This document shows, piece after piece, positions 18,758-27,594 of a stretch of DNA of 64,000 nucleotides. Position numbers and translations under genes: made by a program. Under the pieces are notes generated by a model. It saw only the letters and a list, made by a program, of their open reading frames with translations, was not told the origin of the DNA and ran no database searches. Numbering within the stretch: the stretch's first letter is position 1; every line of letters starts with the position of its first letter. The stretch is from Lachnospiraceae bacterium Marseille-Q4251 (lineage in GTDB: Bacteria; Bacillota; Clostridia; Lachnospirales; Lachnospiraceae), in assembly GCA_018223435.1 (NCBI GenBank), contig JAGTTO010000001.1, forward strand, positions 1,860,001-1,924,000, in the 5' to 3' direction.

Positions 18758-19442
18758 CGCGGTATCCCACTCCCCAGACGGTCTTGATGAAATCCGATTT
18801 TCCCGTTGGTCCGCTCATTTTCTCGCGGAGATGACGGATGTGGACCATCACCGTATTGTTGCTGTTTTTGTAGTATTTTTCCTTCCAGACCTGCTCAAAG
18901 AGCTGCTCGGAGCTGATGACCTGCCCCCGGTTCTCGCAGAGAATCCAGAGAATGTCAAACTCGATGGGCGTGAGGGTCAGTTCTCTTTCATTATAAATAC
19001 ATTCGTGGGTATTCCGGTTCAGGAAAAGCCCACCGAAGTCGATGATGTCCTCCTGAGACCGATTTCCCTCATTGTACTTCGTGGACCTTCTTAACTGTGC
19101 CTTGACTCTCGCCATGAGCTCCAGCGGATTGAAGGGCTTCGCGATATAATCGTCGGCCCCCAGGGTCAGTCCGTTGATTTTATCCATGTATTCGGTTTTG
19201 GCCGTGAGCATGATCACCGGAAAGGTGTATTTTTCACGGATCTTCTGCAGGATCGTGAAGCCGTCGATATCCGGCAGCATCACATCGAGAAGAGCCAAGT
19301 CCGGCTTCTCTTTTTCCACAGCTTCCAGAGCGTCGCGACCGTTGTAGCATTTCACGACCTGATAGTTTTCATTTTTCAGGTAGAGTTCTACTACGTCGGC
19401 GATCTCCCGCTCGTCATCTACAACCAATATCTTACTCCCCAT
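18747..19442 (-). CDS. OmpR-family response regulator, VanR-like
   Basis: 231 residues. Receiver domain 1-120 with phospho-acceptor Asp in LALLDVMLPDIDG, Thr and Lys switch residues (MLTAKT, IAKPFNP), and a winged-helix DNA-binding domain (about 130-230) ending in KTVWGVGYRVEK. Closely related to VanR-type regulators. GGGAGG precedes the ATG. First gene of a five-gene minus-strand operon, so it likely autoregulates and controls the sortase. No vanA/vanB-type ligase or vanX/vanH gene is present here, so glycopeptide resistance is not indicated. Confidence 0.94.
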   Translation of the reverse strand: MGSKILVVDDEREIADVVELYLKNENYQVVKCYNGRDALEAVEKEKPDLALLDVMLPDIDGFTILQKIREKYTFPVIMLTAKTEYMDKINGLTLGADDYIAKPFNPLELMARVKAQLRRSTKYNEGNRSQEDIIDFGGLFLNRNTHECIYNERELTLTPIEFDILWILCENRGQVISSEQLFEQVWKEKYYKNSNNTVMVHIRHLREKMSGPTGKSDFIKTVWGVGYRVEK

Positions 19443-19464
19443 TTTTATGCCTCCCTAAATTAAA

Positions 19465-19526
19465 TTCCGCGCGGCAGTCGCCAAATATCCATGCAAGCAT
19501 GGCTGCTTGGCTCGTTGCTCGCGGAA
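19465..19526. repeat. Intergenic palindromic element 1
   Basis: Outer arms TTCCGCG / CGCGGAA enclose a perfect inner hairpin CCATGC-AA-GCATGG. It lies just upstream of the response-regulator operon, between it and asnS, and abuts a second palindrome. Confidence 0.6.
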
Positions 19527-19530
19527 ATCA

Positions 19531-19625
19531 AAACTGCTGCGCCGTTTCGGCATGGCAATGACAGACAGCCGGAAAAAGTCTTCTGTGTCTGTCAGCGCCA
19601 TGTTCCCTCCCCGGTGCAGCAGTTT
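19531..19625. repeat. Intergenic palindromic element 2 (95-base imperfect hairpin)
   Basis: Nested arms AAACTGCTGC / GCAGCAGTTT (19531-19540, 19616-19625), CATGGC / GCCATG and TGACAGACA / TGTCTGTCA around an 18-base loop, followed by T-rich sequence on the plus strand. Too long for an ordinary terminator; it resembles a mobile palindromic unit or a structured RNA. No coding potential seen. Confidence 0.6.
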
Positions 19626-19654
19626 TTCTTATTTTTCACTACTTTGTACTAACA

Positions 19655-19686
19655 AATTGCTCCGCTGCTTCGCAGCTCCCGCAATT
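19655..19686 (-). terminator. Hairpin at the asnS stop codon
   Basis: Outer stem AATTGC / GCAATT with inner GCTGC-GAA-GCAGC, beginning inside the asnS stop codon on the minus strand and followed by TTGTT. Probable terminator, with a short T tract. Confidence 0.5.
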
Positions 19687-21076
19687 ATAACTCACATGTA
19701 CCTACTGTTCTCGGGAACGGCAGCACGTCGCGGATGTTGCCCATACCGGTGAGGTACATCACGCAGCGCTCAAAGCCAAGACCGAAACCGGCGTGACGGG
19801 TGGAACCATATTTCCGGAGATCCAGGTAGAAACCGTAATCCTCTTCCTTAAGGCCCAGCTCATTCATTCTGGCGAGGAGCTTCTCATAGCTGTCCTCTCT
19901 CTGGCTTCCGCCGATGATCTCTCCGATACCCGGAACCAGGCAGTCCATAGCGGCTACGGTCTTTCCGTCGTCGTTAAGCTTCATGTAGAAGGCCTTGATC
20001 TCCTTCGGATAATCGGTAACGAATACCGGTTTCTTGAAGATTTCCTCTGTGAGGTAACGCTCGTGCTCGGTCTGCAGGTCTACGCCCCAGGATACTTTGT
20101 ACTCGAATTTGTCGTTGTGTTTCTCCAGAATCTCGATGGCCTCAGTGTAGGTCACATGGCCGAAATCGGAGTTTGCCACATGTTTCAGACGCTCGATGAG
20201 TCCTTTGTCCACGAAGGAGTTGAAGAAGTTCATCTCTTCCGGCGCATGCTCCAGAACATAGTTGATGACATATTTCAGCATGGACTCAGCCAGGATCATG
20301 TCGTCCTTGAGGTCTGCGAAAGCGATCTCCGGCTCGATCATCCAGAACTCAGCCGCATGACGGGTGGTGTTGGAATTCTCTGCACGGAAGGTCGGTCCGA
20401 AGGTATAGATGTTGCGGAAAGCCTGAGCGAAGGTCTCGCCGTTGAGCTGGCCGCTTACGGTCAAGTTGGTCTCTTTCCCGAAGAAATCCTTGCTGTAATC
20501 GATGGAGCCGTCCGGATTTTTCGGCGGGTTGTTGAGATCCAGAGTCGTCACCTGGAACATCTCGCCAGCACCCTCACAGTCGCTTCCTGTGATCAGGGGA
20601 GTGTGTACATAGACGAAATCTCTCTCCTGGAAGAATTTGTGGATGGCGTATGCAATCAGGGAACGCACGCGGAATACGGCCTGGAAAGTGTTGGTTCTCG
20701 GACGCAGATGGGTGATGGTACGCATGTACTCCAGGCTGTGACGTTTCTTCTGCAGCGGATAATCCGGTGTGGAAGCGCCCTCAATGGAGATCTCTTCTGC
20801 CTGGATCTCGAAGGGCTGTTTTGCTTCCGGAGTCGGAACCAGAGTTCCTTTGACGATAACGGCAGCGCCGACGTTGATCTTGGTCAGCTCCTGGAAGTTT
20901 GCCATGGTGTCGTGATATACGATCTGCAGGGTCTCAAAAAAAGTACCGTCGTGCAGTACCAGGAAACCGAAGGCTTTGGAATCACGGTTGCTCCTTACCC
21001 AGCCACCGACCTGGATTTCTTTGTTTAAATATTTTTCTCTGTCTCTGAAAATTTCTCTAACTGTAGTAAGTTCCAT
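19685..21076 (-). CDS. asnS: Asparaginyl-tRNA synthetase
   Basis: 463 residues. N-terminal OB-fold anticodon-binding domain (about 15-110, [22 protein letters not shown]) and class II catalytic domain with motif 2 region [21 protein letters not shown] and motif 3 [15 protein letters not shown]. The ending [17 protein letters not shown]... matches AsnS rather than AspS. Charges tRNA-Asn. AGGA lies upstream of the ATG; no T-box leader is seen. Confidence 0.97.
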   Translation of the reverse strand: MELTTVREIFRDREKYLNKEIQVGGWVRSNRDSKAFGFLVLHDGTFFETLQIVYHDTMANFQELTKINVGAAVIVKGTLVPTPEAKQPFEIQAEEISIEGASTPDYPLQKKRHSLEYMRTITHLRPRTNTFQAVFRVRSLIAYAIHKFFQERDFVYVHTPLITGSDCEGAGEMFQVTTLDLNNPPKNPDGSIDYSKDFFGKETNLTVSGQLNGETFAQAFRNIYTFGPTFRAENSNTTRHAAEFWMIEPEIAFADLKDDMILAESMLKYVINYVLEHAPEEMNFFNSFVDKGLIERLKHVANSDFGHVTYTEAIEILEKHNDKFEYKVSWGVDLQTEHERYLTEEIFKKPVFVTDYPKEIKAFYMKLNDDGKTVAAMDCLVPGIGEIIGGSQREDSYEKLLARMNELGLKEEDYGFYLDLRKYGSTRHAGFGLGFERCVMYLTGMGNIRDVLPFPRTVGTCEL

Positions 21077-21104
21077 TTTTCTTTCCTATCCTTTTTCATG
21101 TTTG

Positions 21105-21249
21105 ATTACACGGATTGTTTCGTGCTTCGCACTCCCACAATCCTTCCCTCCATTCGCATATCGTGGAGCTTACGCTCCCCTTCCATGCTCATGTAGGGGC
21201 GCGTCCCAAGGTCTAGATCCGCTTTGTGCAAGCCCAAGCGGACTTAGAC
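21105..21249. repeat. Hairpin-rich intergenic stretch upstream of asnS
   Basis: In the 406-base gap 21077-21482 without genes, three stable stem-loops follow one another: GGATTGT / ACAATCC around GTGC-TTC-GCAC; GGAGC-TTAC-GCTCC; and GTCTA..TCCGCTT / AAGCGGA..TAGAC. Loop style resembles the hairpins at 19465-19686 and 43348-43413. The remainder of the gap holds the promoter at 21379 and a leader hairpin GTGGG/CCCAC near 21428. Confidence 0.5.
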
Positions 21250-21378
21250 TTTTGGACGCTGTAATCACAGTATATCCTATTAAAAAGATCTATGCAAGGG
21301 CAGTTCTTTTTTTTGTTATAAACTCTAATATTTTTCTGTATAAAATATTAAAAAATGCTGATTTTATCGCCTTACAAA

Positions 21379-21407
21379 TTGATTTTTACATAGATTTGCA
21401 CTATAAT
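21379..21407 (+). promoter_or_regulatory. Promoter of the YesL-ROK gene pair
   Basis: TTGATT, 17-base spacer, perfect TATAAT. Transcript would start near 21414; the leader of about 70 bases can form a GTGGG-CAG / CTG-CCCAC hairpin before the ribosome-binding site. Confidence 0.75.
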
Positions 21408-21482
21408 GTTCTAATAGCTAAAAGCGTGGGACAGCAAAACTGCCCACGGTGTCAAAATTTTATCACAGATTGGAGTTTTATT

Positions 21483-22274
21483 ATGGACCGTATTTTCAAC
21501 ATGGACAACAAATTTTTCACCTTCATGGGCAGGGTGGCGGATCTTATTATCCTGAACCTTCTCTTCCTGCTCTGCTGCATCCCCATCGTCACCATCGGAC
21601 CGGCCATCACCGCCATGTACTATGTGACGATGAAAATGGTTCGGAACGAGGAAGCCTACATCGCCCGTTCCTTCTTCAAATCCTTCAAGGAAAACTTCAA
21701 GCAGGGTCTCGGCATCTGGCTCATCGCTCTGGTACTGATCATCCTTGAGTTCATGGATTTCATCATCATGAAACAGCTCAGCGGCGGCATTTACACCGTT
21801 GTCAAATACGGCCTGCTGGTCATCGCTCTTATCATGGTTATGATCCTCCAGTATGTGTTCCCGCTCCTGGCGAAATTCGTCAACACCGTGAAAAACACAA
21901 TCCGCAACGCGCTTCTGATGTCCTTAAGACATCTGCCCTACACGATCCTGATGCTGCTCATCAGCATTGCTCCCATCGTTGCAATGCTCTTCAACACCAT
22001 GATCTTCTCCTACGGCATCCTGGCCTATTTCCTTTTAGGCTTCTCCACCCTGGCCTTTGCGAAATCCTACTTTTTCGTGAAGATCTTCGACAAATACATC
22101 CCGAAGGATGAGAGCGAAGAGGAAGAAAAAGATGAGGACGACTGGACCATCGAGGGACTTCGTGAAGAGCTCGAGGGAAGCACTGAGGGAACTGATTCTG
22201 AGGAAACCGTTTCTGACGAAACCGCAGCTCCCGCCGATGAGAAGCCCGAAAATGACGACACGACAGAGCAGTAA
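21483..22274 (+). CDS. YesL family (DUF624) membrane protein
   Basis: 263 residues. Starts MDRIFNMDNKFFTFMGRVAD and continues with about six membrane helices to residue 205 (LIILNLLFLLCCIPIVTIGPA is typical of DUF624/YesL), then a strongly acidic, Ser/Thr-rich cytoplasmic tail of about 60 residues (DESEEEEKDEDD). YesL proteins accompany oligosaccharide uptake systems; their function is unknown. TGGAG precedes the ATG at 21483; the frame runs further upstream but without a site. Probably co-transcribed with the ROK gene 47 bases downstream. The long acidic tail is unusual for the family. Confidence 0.85.
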   Translation: MDRIFNMDNKFFTFMGRVADLIILNLLFLLCCIPIVTIGPAITAMYYVTMKMVRNEEAYIARSFFKSFKENFKQGLGIWLIALVLIILEFMDFIIMKQLSGGIYTVVKYGLLVIALIMVMILQYVFPLLAKFVNTVKNTIRNALLMSLRHLPYTILMLLISIAPIVAMLFNTMIFSYGILAYFLLGFSTLAFAKSYFFVKIFDKYIPKDESEEEEKDEDDWTIEGLREELEGSTEGTDSEETVSDETAAPADEKPENDDTTEQ

Positions 22275-22321
22275 TTTTCTCCTCTGACTGCTGCATCTGC
22301 CTATTTCCAGCGAGGTGAAAC

Positions 22322-23485
22322 ATGCAGACAGGAAGCAAAGAACTGATCCGTGACATCAATTTTCATCTGATTTTAGAAGCCATCATCAATGAAGGCCCCA
22401 TTTCCCGTGCGGCGCTCGCCAAACACCTGGGACTTACCAAGGCCACCGTCTCCTCCATCGTACAGGAGCTTCTGGATTCCGGCCTGGTAAGGGAGGTGGG
22501 AAGCGCCCCGGCGGAAAAAGGCCGGAAACCCATTCTCCTGAGCTTGCATCAGGAGGCCGGATACGCACTTGCCGTCAACATCGAAACCACAGGAATCACG
22601 GTTATGTCCGCTGATCTTCTGGGAACGGGCTGTCGGCTGAGGCAATATCCGGTCCGGGCCTTTGATGAGGGTTTTTTTTCATTTCTTCTGGAAGTTCTGA
22701 AAAATACGATGGAGGCCCTTCCGCCCTCCCGCTACGGTGTCGTGGGCATCTGTCTCGGCGTTCACGGCGTCTCCCGCGGAAACCGGATGATTTTCGCTCC
22801 CTATTATTCCCTGGATGCGGACCTCGCCCGGCGGCTGATGGAAGCCTTAAACCTGCCGGTCTATCTCTATAATGAAGCAAATCTCTCAGTCCTTGGCGAG
22901 CGGGCTTTTGCCTTCAATTATCCGGATATGATCAACATCAGCGTTCATTCCGGCGTGGGCATGGGAATCCTCATCAACGATCACCTTTACACCGGAGCCA
23001 ACGGTTTCGCCGGAGAGCTTGGCCACACCATCGTGGAGCCAGATGGCCGCCCCTGTCCCTGCGGAAATCTCGGCTGCCTCGAGCAGTACATTTCCGAGCG
23101 GGCTCTTCTACTTGAACTCTCCCAGCGGAAAGGCTATGAGGTCTCCCTCGATGAGCTGATCCGCCTCTCCCGGGACAAGGACCCGGATGCTCTTTTCGTC
23201 CATCAGCTTTTCCTCAAATATATGAGCATCGGCCTCAACAACGTTCTGAATACCCTGAACCCGGACCTCATCGTCATCAACAGCTCCTTCACGACCTATT
23301 TCCCGGACATCGCACAGACCCTGGAAAAATCCCTCAACAACCGCATGGGGCGCCCCTTAAAAATCCGTCCCTCCCATCTACAGGACACGGCAATCCTCCT
23401 CGGCGGCATCTATGTGGTCCTGAAGGAATTTCTCAAGGTGGAAAATCTCCGCCTGAAACCCGCCGTCACGGAAAACGACATGTAA
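22322..23485 (+). CDS. ROK-family transcriptional regulator (XylR/NagC type)
   Basis: 387 residues. Winged helix-turn-helix (about 15-70, GPISRAALAKHLGLTKATVSS) joined to a ROK sugar-kinase-like domain (about 80-375). The ROK zinc motif CPCGNLGCLEQYIS is intact, with GELGHTIVEPDG before it. Such proteins repress carbohydrate genes until a sugar binds. GAGGTG precedes the ATG. Neighbour YesL suggests a role in sugar uptake, but no transporter is adjacent. Confidence 0.92.
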   Translation: MQTGSKELIRDINFHLILEAIINEGPISRAALAKHLGLTKATVSSIVQELLDSGLVREVGSAPAEKGRKPILLSLHQEAGYALAVNIETTGITVMSADLLGTGCRLRQYPVRAFDEGFFSFLLEVLKNTMEALPPSRYGVVGICLGVHGVSRGNRMIFAPYYSLDADLARRLMEALNLPVYLYNEANLSVLGERAFAFNYPDMINISVHSGVGMGILINDHLYTGANGFAGELGHTIVEPDGRPCPCGNLGCLEQYISERALLLELSQRKGYEVSLDELIRLSRDKDPDALFVHQLFLKYMSIGLNNVLNTLNPDLIVINSSFTTYFPDIAQTLEKSLNNRMGRPLKIRPSHLQDTAILLGGIYVVLKEFLKVENLRLKPAVTENDM

Positions 23486-23532
23486 AAAGCTCTGAACCTT
23501 AAGATTTTCTCTTAGATTCAGAGCTTTCTTTT
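23486..23532. terminator. Bidirectional terminator between ROK gene and rsmA
   Basis: 11-bp stem AAAGCTCTGAA / TTCAGAGCTTT with inner CTTAAG-like pairing; T-rich tails on both strands (CTTTTT on plus, TTTTTACATG on minus). Serves both converging genes. Confidence 0.85.
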
Positions 23533-24401
23533 TACTCACTTAATGCATTGGCAAGAGCTGCGAACTGCTCCAGCGTCAGGGCCTCGCCGCGGACACTCGG
23601 GGAAACACCCAGCGTCGCAATGGCTGCTGCCACCTGCTCCTTCGTGAAATCCAGTTCCTGAGAGTTCACCAGGCCGTTCTGGAGCGTTTTTCTACGCTGG
23701 TTGAAGGAAGCCCTGATGAGACGGAACAGGAGCTTTTCGTCCTTGACCTGCACCGGTGTCTCCTCGAAACGGGTCAGACGGATCACCGCGCTGCCCACGT
23801 TAGGTCGGGGCATAAAGCAGTTGGGCGGCACATTTGCTGCCAGATAGGGGCTCGCATAATACTGAACCGCCAGGGAAAGAGCGCCGTAATCCTTGGTGCC
23901 GGGGCCTGCCTGCATCCGGAGGGCCACCTCTTTCTGAACCATGACCGTCAGGCTCTTCAGGGGCACATGGCTCTCAAAAAGACTCATGATAATCGGGGTC
24001 GTGATGTAGTAGGGCAGATTTGCCACTACTTTGATGGGTTTGCCGCCGTTTCTCTCCTCAGCCAGTTTCCTGAGATCCACCTTTAAGACGTCCTCGTTGA
24101 TGACGCTGACGTTGTCGTAAGCGCTCAACGTATCCTCGAGAATCGGGATCAGCGTGCTGTCGATCTCCACAGCCACGACTTCCCGGGCCGCTTCCGCCAG
24201 ATACTGGGTCAGCGTACCGATGCCGGGGCCGATCTCCAGGACAAAATCGTCTTTGGTGATCTCCGCCGCAGCGATGATCTTGTCCAGCACATGGGGATCG
24301 ATGAGAAAGTTCTGGCCGAATTTTTTCTGAAAGCTGAAATTATATTTCTGTAAGACCTCGATAGTCTTCTGGGGATTTGATAATTTTTCCATTTTATCCA
24401 T
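23532..24401 (-). CDS. rsmA: 16S rRNA dimethyladenosine transferase
   Basis: 289 residues. FGQNFLIDPHVLDKI at the N-terminus, SAM motif VLEIGPGIGTLTQYL, motif IV NLPYYITTPIIM, and the C-terminal helical domain with RRKTLQNGL. Dimethylates two adjacent adenines in the 3' hairpin of 16S rRNA. Its ATG overlaps the tatD stop by 8 bases, so the pair is translationally coupled. An alternative ATG three codons in is possible. Confidence 0.96.
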   Translation of the reverse strand: MDKMEKLSNPQKTIEVLQKYNFSFQKKFGQNFLIDPHVLDKIIAAAEITKDDFVLEIGPGIGTLTQYLAEAAREVVAVEIDSTLIPILEDTLSAYDNVSVINEDVLKVDLRKLAEERNGGKPIKVVANLPYYITTPIIMSLFESHVPLKSLTVMVQKEVALRMQAGPGTKDYGALSLAVQYYASPYLAANVPPNCFMPRPNVGSAVIRLTRFEETPVQVKDEKLLFRLIRASFNQRRKTLQNGLVNSQELDFTKEQVAAAIATLGVSPSVRGEALTLEQFAALANALSE

Positions 24402-25164
24402 TGATTTTATACATCCTCATTGCATTTTCCCAGGTGGTCTCCTCCACCGTTTTGGGGGCAATTCCTTTGAGCTTCGCAATCTCTTCTATGACATAGGGGA
24501 GAAAAAGCGAAGAATTTCGTTTTCCTCGGTAGGGCGTGGGGGCGAGATAAGGACAATCCGTCTCGATCAGAATCCGCTCCAGGGGAACGGCCGCTGCCAC
24601 TTCCTTCATGACACGGGCGTTTTTGAAGGTGACAACGCCACCGATACCGATATAATAACCCATTTTCAGATACTCCGCAGCCATCTCTTTTGACCCGGAA
24701 TAGCAGTGGATCACGCCGCCGGTGCTGCCTGCGTGATGCTCCTTCATGATGTCAAAGGTCTCCTGGGAGGCCTCCCGACTGTGAATGATGACCGGAAGAT
24801 TTACCTCTTTGGCCAGCTCCAGCTGGCGGATAAACCACTTCCTCTGGACCTCGTCAGACTCGGTGTCCCAGTAGTGGTCGAGGCCGATCTCGCCCACAGC
24901 CACGATCTTCTCCCGGCCGGCCAGCTCCTTCATCCACTGGATTTTTTCCTCGGAAAGCTCTCCCACATGGTCCGGATGAACGCCCACGGAACCATAGATA
25001 AAAGGATATTTTTCCGTAAGCTCCACAGTGGCTGTCACGCCGGAAAGCTGGGCCGACACGTTTACAATGGGGGAAATTCCGTTTTTCGGAAGGCTATTCA
25101 GAATGGCCTCCCGGTCTTCATTAAATGCCTCATCGTCGTAATGGGCATGACTGTCAAATATCAT
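24394..25164 (-). CDS. tatD: TatD-family metal-dependent hydrolase (DNase)
   Basis: 256 residues. Begins MIFDSHAHYDDEAF with the metal-binding HxH; EIGLDHYWD, VIIHSREA, and VIHCYSGS, and ILIETDCPYLAP complete the TatD metal site. Members are 3'-5' exonucleases or phosphoesterases. The start at 25164 has GGAGGT upstream and overlaps the stop of the preceding gene as ATGA; a longer frame to 25353 lies inside that gene and is not used. Confidence 0.95.
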   Translation of the reverse strand: MIFDSHAHYDDEAFNEDREAILNSLPKNGISPIVNVSAQLSGVTATVELTEKYPFIYGSVGVHPDHVGELSEEKIQWMKELAGREKIVAVGEIGLDHYWDTESDEVQRKWFIRQLELAKEVNLPVIIHSREASQETFDIMKEHHAGSTGGVIHCYSGSKEMAAEYLKMGYYIGIGGVVTFKNARVMKEVAAAVPLERILIETDCPYLAPTPYRGKRNSSLFLPYVIEEIAKLKGIAPKTVEETTWENAMRMYKING

Positions 25165-27437
25165 TTTACTGTAACCTCCAGCACTTTGCTCCAGGGACTG
25201 TAGACGTTCTTTTTGCCGACTTTCGCCATAGCGCAGATCTTGAAATAGTAAGTGCGTCCTTTTCTCAGATTTTTCCAGGTGTAGGAGCGGTTCGTTCCGC
25301 TGTAGAGTCTCCGGAAACTCCGCCCTGGGGCGTTGGTCCAGTAAACTGTACAATTTGTGGCTCCCTTGGGGATCTTCCAGGCCAGCCTTAGGCCGCCCTC
25401 GAGAGCCTTTCCATAGATCACGGGCGTCTTCGGATGAACGGTCAGATAGAAACTCTTCACCGCCCCAGCTCCGTATTTTGCCTGGCAGGTGATCTTCACT
25501 CTGCCCGGTTTGTTGGCTTTCAGAATACCGTTCTTCGTGACCGAAGCGATTTTCGGATCGGAGCTCTGGAAGGTTACTCCCTTATAAAGGGCGTTCGTGG
25601 GAAGAATCTTGGTCTGAAGCACCAGCTTTTCTCCGACGTTCAGATCGGTGGGCGCATTGGTCACACGCACCACCGACACATAATTTCGCACGGCTACAGT
25701 GAATTTCGTCTGGATTTTTCCGGAACTGCAGGTGATTACGGCTGTTCCGTTTTTCCGGGCCCAGAGCTTGCCGTCGGCCATCACCGTCACCACCGAGGGG
25801 CGGGAGCTCTTGTAGGTCAGACTCGCGTTTGTGACGTTTGAGGGAACAAGCTCCATTTTCGGGGCATATTTCTTGCCCACGGCCAGTCGCAGAGTCTTCG
25901 CCTCGGGCCGGATAGCGGTCAGTTTCACCTCCACCTTTACCTTGCAGCTCAGGCTCTGGCGGTCGCCGTAGCGGGAGGTGCAGGTGATCGTGGCCTCGCC
26001 GCCTTTTTTCGCTGTGAGAGTCCCGTTTTCATCCACAGAAACTACCGAGGAATCACTGGATTCCCACTGGAAGGTCTCCGGAGCCACAGCCGCCGAGGCC
26101 TGGGAAAAACCGGTGTTTTTAAGATAAACCGTGAGGTTTTCCGTCTTGCCGGGCTCAAGCTCCAGAGAGGTTTTATCAAGATAGAAGGAGGCATTCTCTC
26201 CCGTGATCCGGATATCTGTGACCTTGCTCACGTCGGCCTGGCTTCCGGGATTTTCTGCCTTCTCTGTGCCGAAAAGCTGTACCCAGCACTTGAGGTTTCC
26301 CTGAGAAAAACAGCCCACGCCGATGCTTTTTACCTCCGGGTCCAGGATGTGGCTCTTGAAGCCATCGGACTGCATCCAGACTTCCATGGCCTCCCGGGCG
26401 GAGCTGACGCCAATCAGGCGGTTTTCCGCTTTGGCCTTGCTGCTGACGGAATCAAAGCTGGCCCCGTTGGGGCGCCGGTCGGAATAGAGGACGTTCAACT
26501 CCGCGCTCCGAGTCATCGCCCCATCCAGAAGCTCCCGATCCATCACGACAGCTTCAAGACCTGCTTTGACCCGCTCCTGATTGACCAGCGTCAGGACCTT
26601 TTCCGCCTCGGAATAGAGGTAGGTACCGGAAATCTTGAGGCCGCCCCGTTTCCGATAGGAGCCGTCCCCCTGATCCTCCAGGTCTTCCGGAAGGTTCAGG
26701 CTCAGGGCGGAACAGCCTGAAAAAGCGTTTTTGTCAATGCGATAGACACCGGACGGGATCACGATATTTTTCAGGGCGCTGCACAGACAGAAGCTCTGCT
26801 CCCCGATGACTTCCAGAGAAGGGTTCAGTTCCACGGTCTCCAGGGAGGTGCAGCCGCGGAAAAGCTGGATCGGGAGTTTTTTCACGCCGTTTCCGAGAGC
26901 TGCGGTTTTTAAGGCCGTACACTCCTGGAAGGCTCCGGTCTCCAGCGTCTTCACGGAATCCGGAAGGGCAAGGGAAGCGAGGCTCTTGCAGCGGTAAAAA
27001 GCAAAGCTTCCGATGGTTTTTAAGGCACTTCCGAATTGGATCTCCTCCAGGGTCTCACAGCCCCGGAAGGCATTGGTTTCTATCGTGAGGACACTGTTCG
27101 GAAGACTTACTTTTTTTATTGTTTTCTGATCCAGGAAGGCTCCGGAGCCGATGGCTGTGATGCCGGCTTTCACCTGAACTTCCGTGATCTCTGAGAAATC
27201 CGTATCTTTGAGAGTAGCCGCCGTCAGAGCGCCTTTTCCGGAGATCAGAAGAAGACTTCCTTTCCGGCTCACAGAAATCTCTCCCGCCGTTTCCGCTGTG
27301 TCTTTTGCAAGTGCAGAGGCTGAAACTGCCTCAGAAACCACCGGTGCCCCCGCACTCGCGCTCAGCCCCGGCGTGCCGCCGGAAAGCAGAGCCGCCGTCA
27401 GAAGAGAAGCTGTTGCCTTTTTCCACAGATTCGCCAT
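25161..27437 (-). CDS. Secreted multi-domain surface protein: BspA-type LRRs, CAP domain, Big2 repeats, Fn3
   Basis: 758 residues. Signal peptide 1-28; BspA-like leucine-rich repeats (about 55-240, units such as IETNAFRGCETLEEIQF); CAP/SCP domain (about 260-390, VNQERVKAGLEAVVMDREL ... WVQLFG); three bacterial Ig-like (Big2) domains (about 400-660, each ending in G-x-A-x-I-T-C); and a C-terminal Fn3 domain with YYFKICAMAKVG. No sortase signal, SLH repeat or cell-wall-binding repeat was seen, so anchoring is unclear. Adhesion or host contact is inferred from the domains. AAGGAGG precedes the ATG at 27437. It is wedged between metG and tatD and couples to tatD by ATGA. Confidence 0.85.
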   Translation of the reverse strand: MANLWKKATASLLTAALLSGGTPGLSASAGAPVVSEAVSASALAKDTAETAGEISVSRKGSLLLISGKGALTAATLKDTDFSEITEVQVKAGITAIGSGAFLDQKTIKKVSLPNSVLTIETNAFRGCETLEEIQFGSALKTIGSFAFYRCKSLASLALPDSVKTLETGAFQECTALKTAALGNGVKKLPIQLFRGCTSLETVELNPSLEVIGEQSFCLCSALKNIVIPSGVYRIDKNAFSGCSALSLNLPEDLEDQGDGSYRKRGGLKISGTYLYSEAEKVLTLVNQERVKAGLEAVVMDRELLDGAMTRSAELNVLYSDRRPNGASFDSVSSKAKAENRLIGVSSAREAMEVWMQSDGFKSHILDPEVKSIGVGCFSQGNLKCWVQLFGTEKAENPGSQADVSKVTDIRITGENASFYLDKTSLELEPGKTENLTVYLKNTGFSQASAAVAPETFQWESSDSSVVSVDENGTLTAKKGGEATITCTSRYGDRQSLSCKVKVEVKLTAIRPEAKTLRLAVGKKYAPKMELVPSNVTNASLTYKSSRPSVVTVMADGKLWARKNGTAVITCSSGKIQTKFTVAVRNYVSVVRVTNAPTDLNVGEKLVLQTKILPTNALYKGVTFQSSDPKIASVTKNGILKANKPGRVKITCQAKYGAGAVKSFYLTVHPKTPVIYGKALEGGLRLAWKIPKGATNCTVYWTNAPGRSFRRLYSGTNRSYTWKNLRKGRTYYFKICAMAKVGKKNVYSPWSKVLEVTVK

Positions 27438-27461
27438 TTTCCTTTCCTCCTTGTTTAAGAT

Positions 27462-27500
27462 AAGCCCGGCGAGGGCGGCTTTTTGCCGCCTGCCAGGCTT
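27462..27500 (-). terminator. Hairpin after metG
   Basis: Minus strand AAGCC-GGC-GGCGGC paired with GCCGCC-GCC-GGGCTT around AAAAA, with small bulges; the tail TATCTT is only mildly T-rich. Probable attenuator between metG and the surface-protein gene rather than a full stop. A second hairpin (AAAGC..GCTTT around CGTGC/GCACG) lies at 27544-27574. Confidence 0.5.
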
Positions 27501-27594
27501 ACGTTTCCCACTACTTTTGAATGTTTTACGGGTCTTAAAGTCAAAAGCTTTATCGTGCAAGCACGAACAGCTTTCTGATTTTCATCCCCTGGTG

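Noticed and set aside
17570..19442. VanRS-like regulator pair as evidence of vancomycin resistance
   Set aside because: No vanH, D-Ala-D-Lac/Ser ligase, vanX, vanY or vanT is near; the partners are sortase and sirtuin genes. VanRS-like systems are common in Clostridia without resistance.
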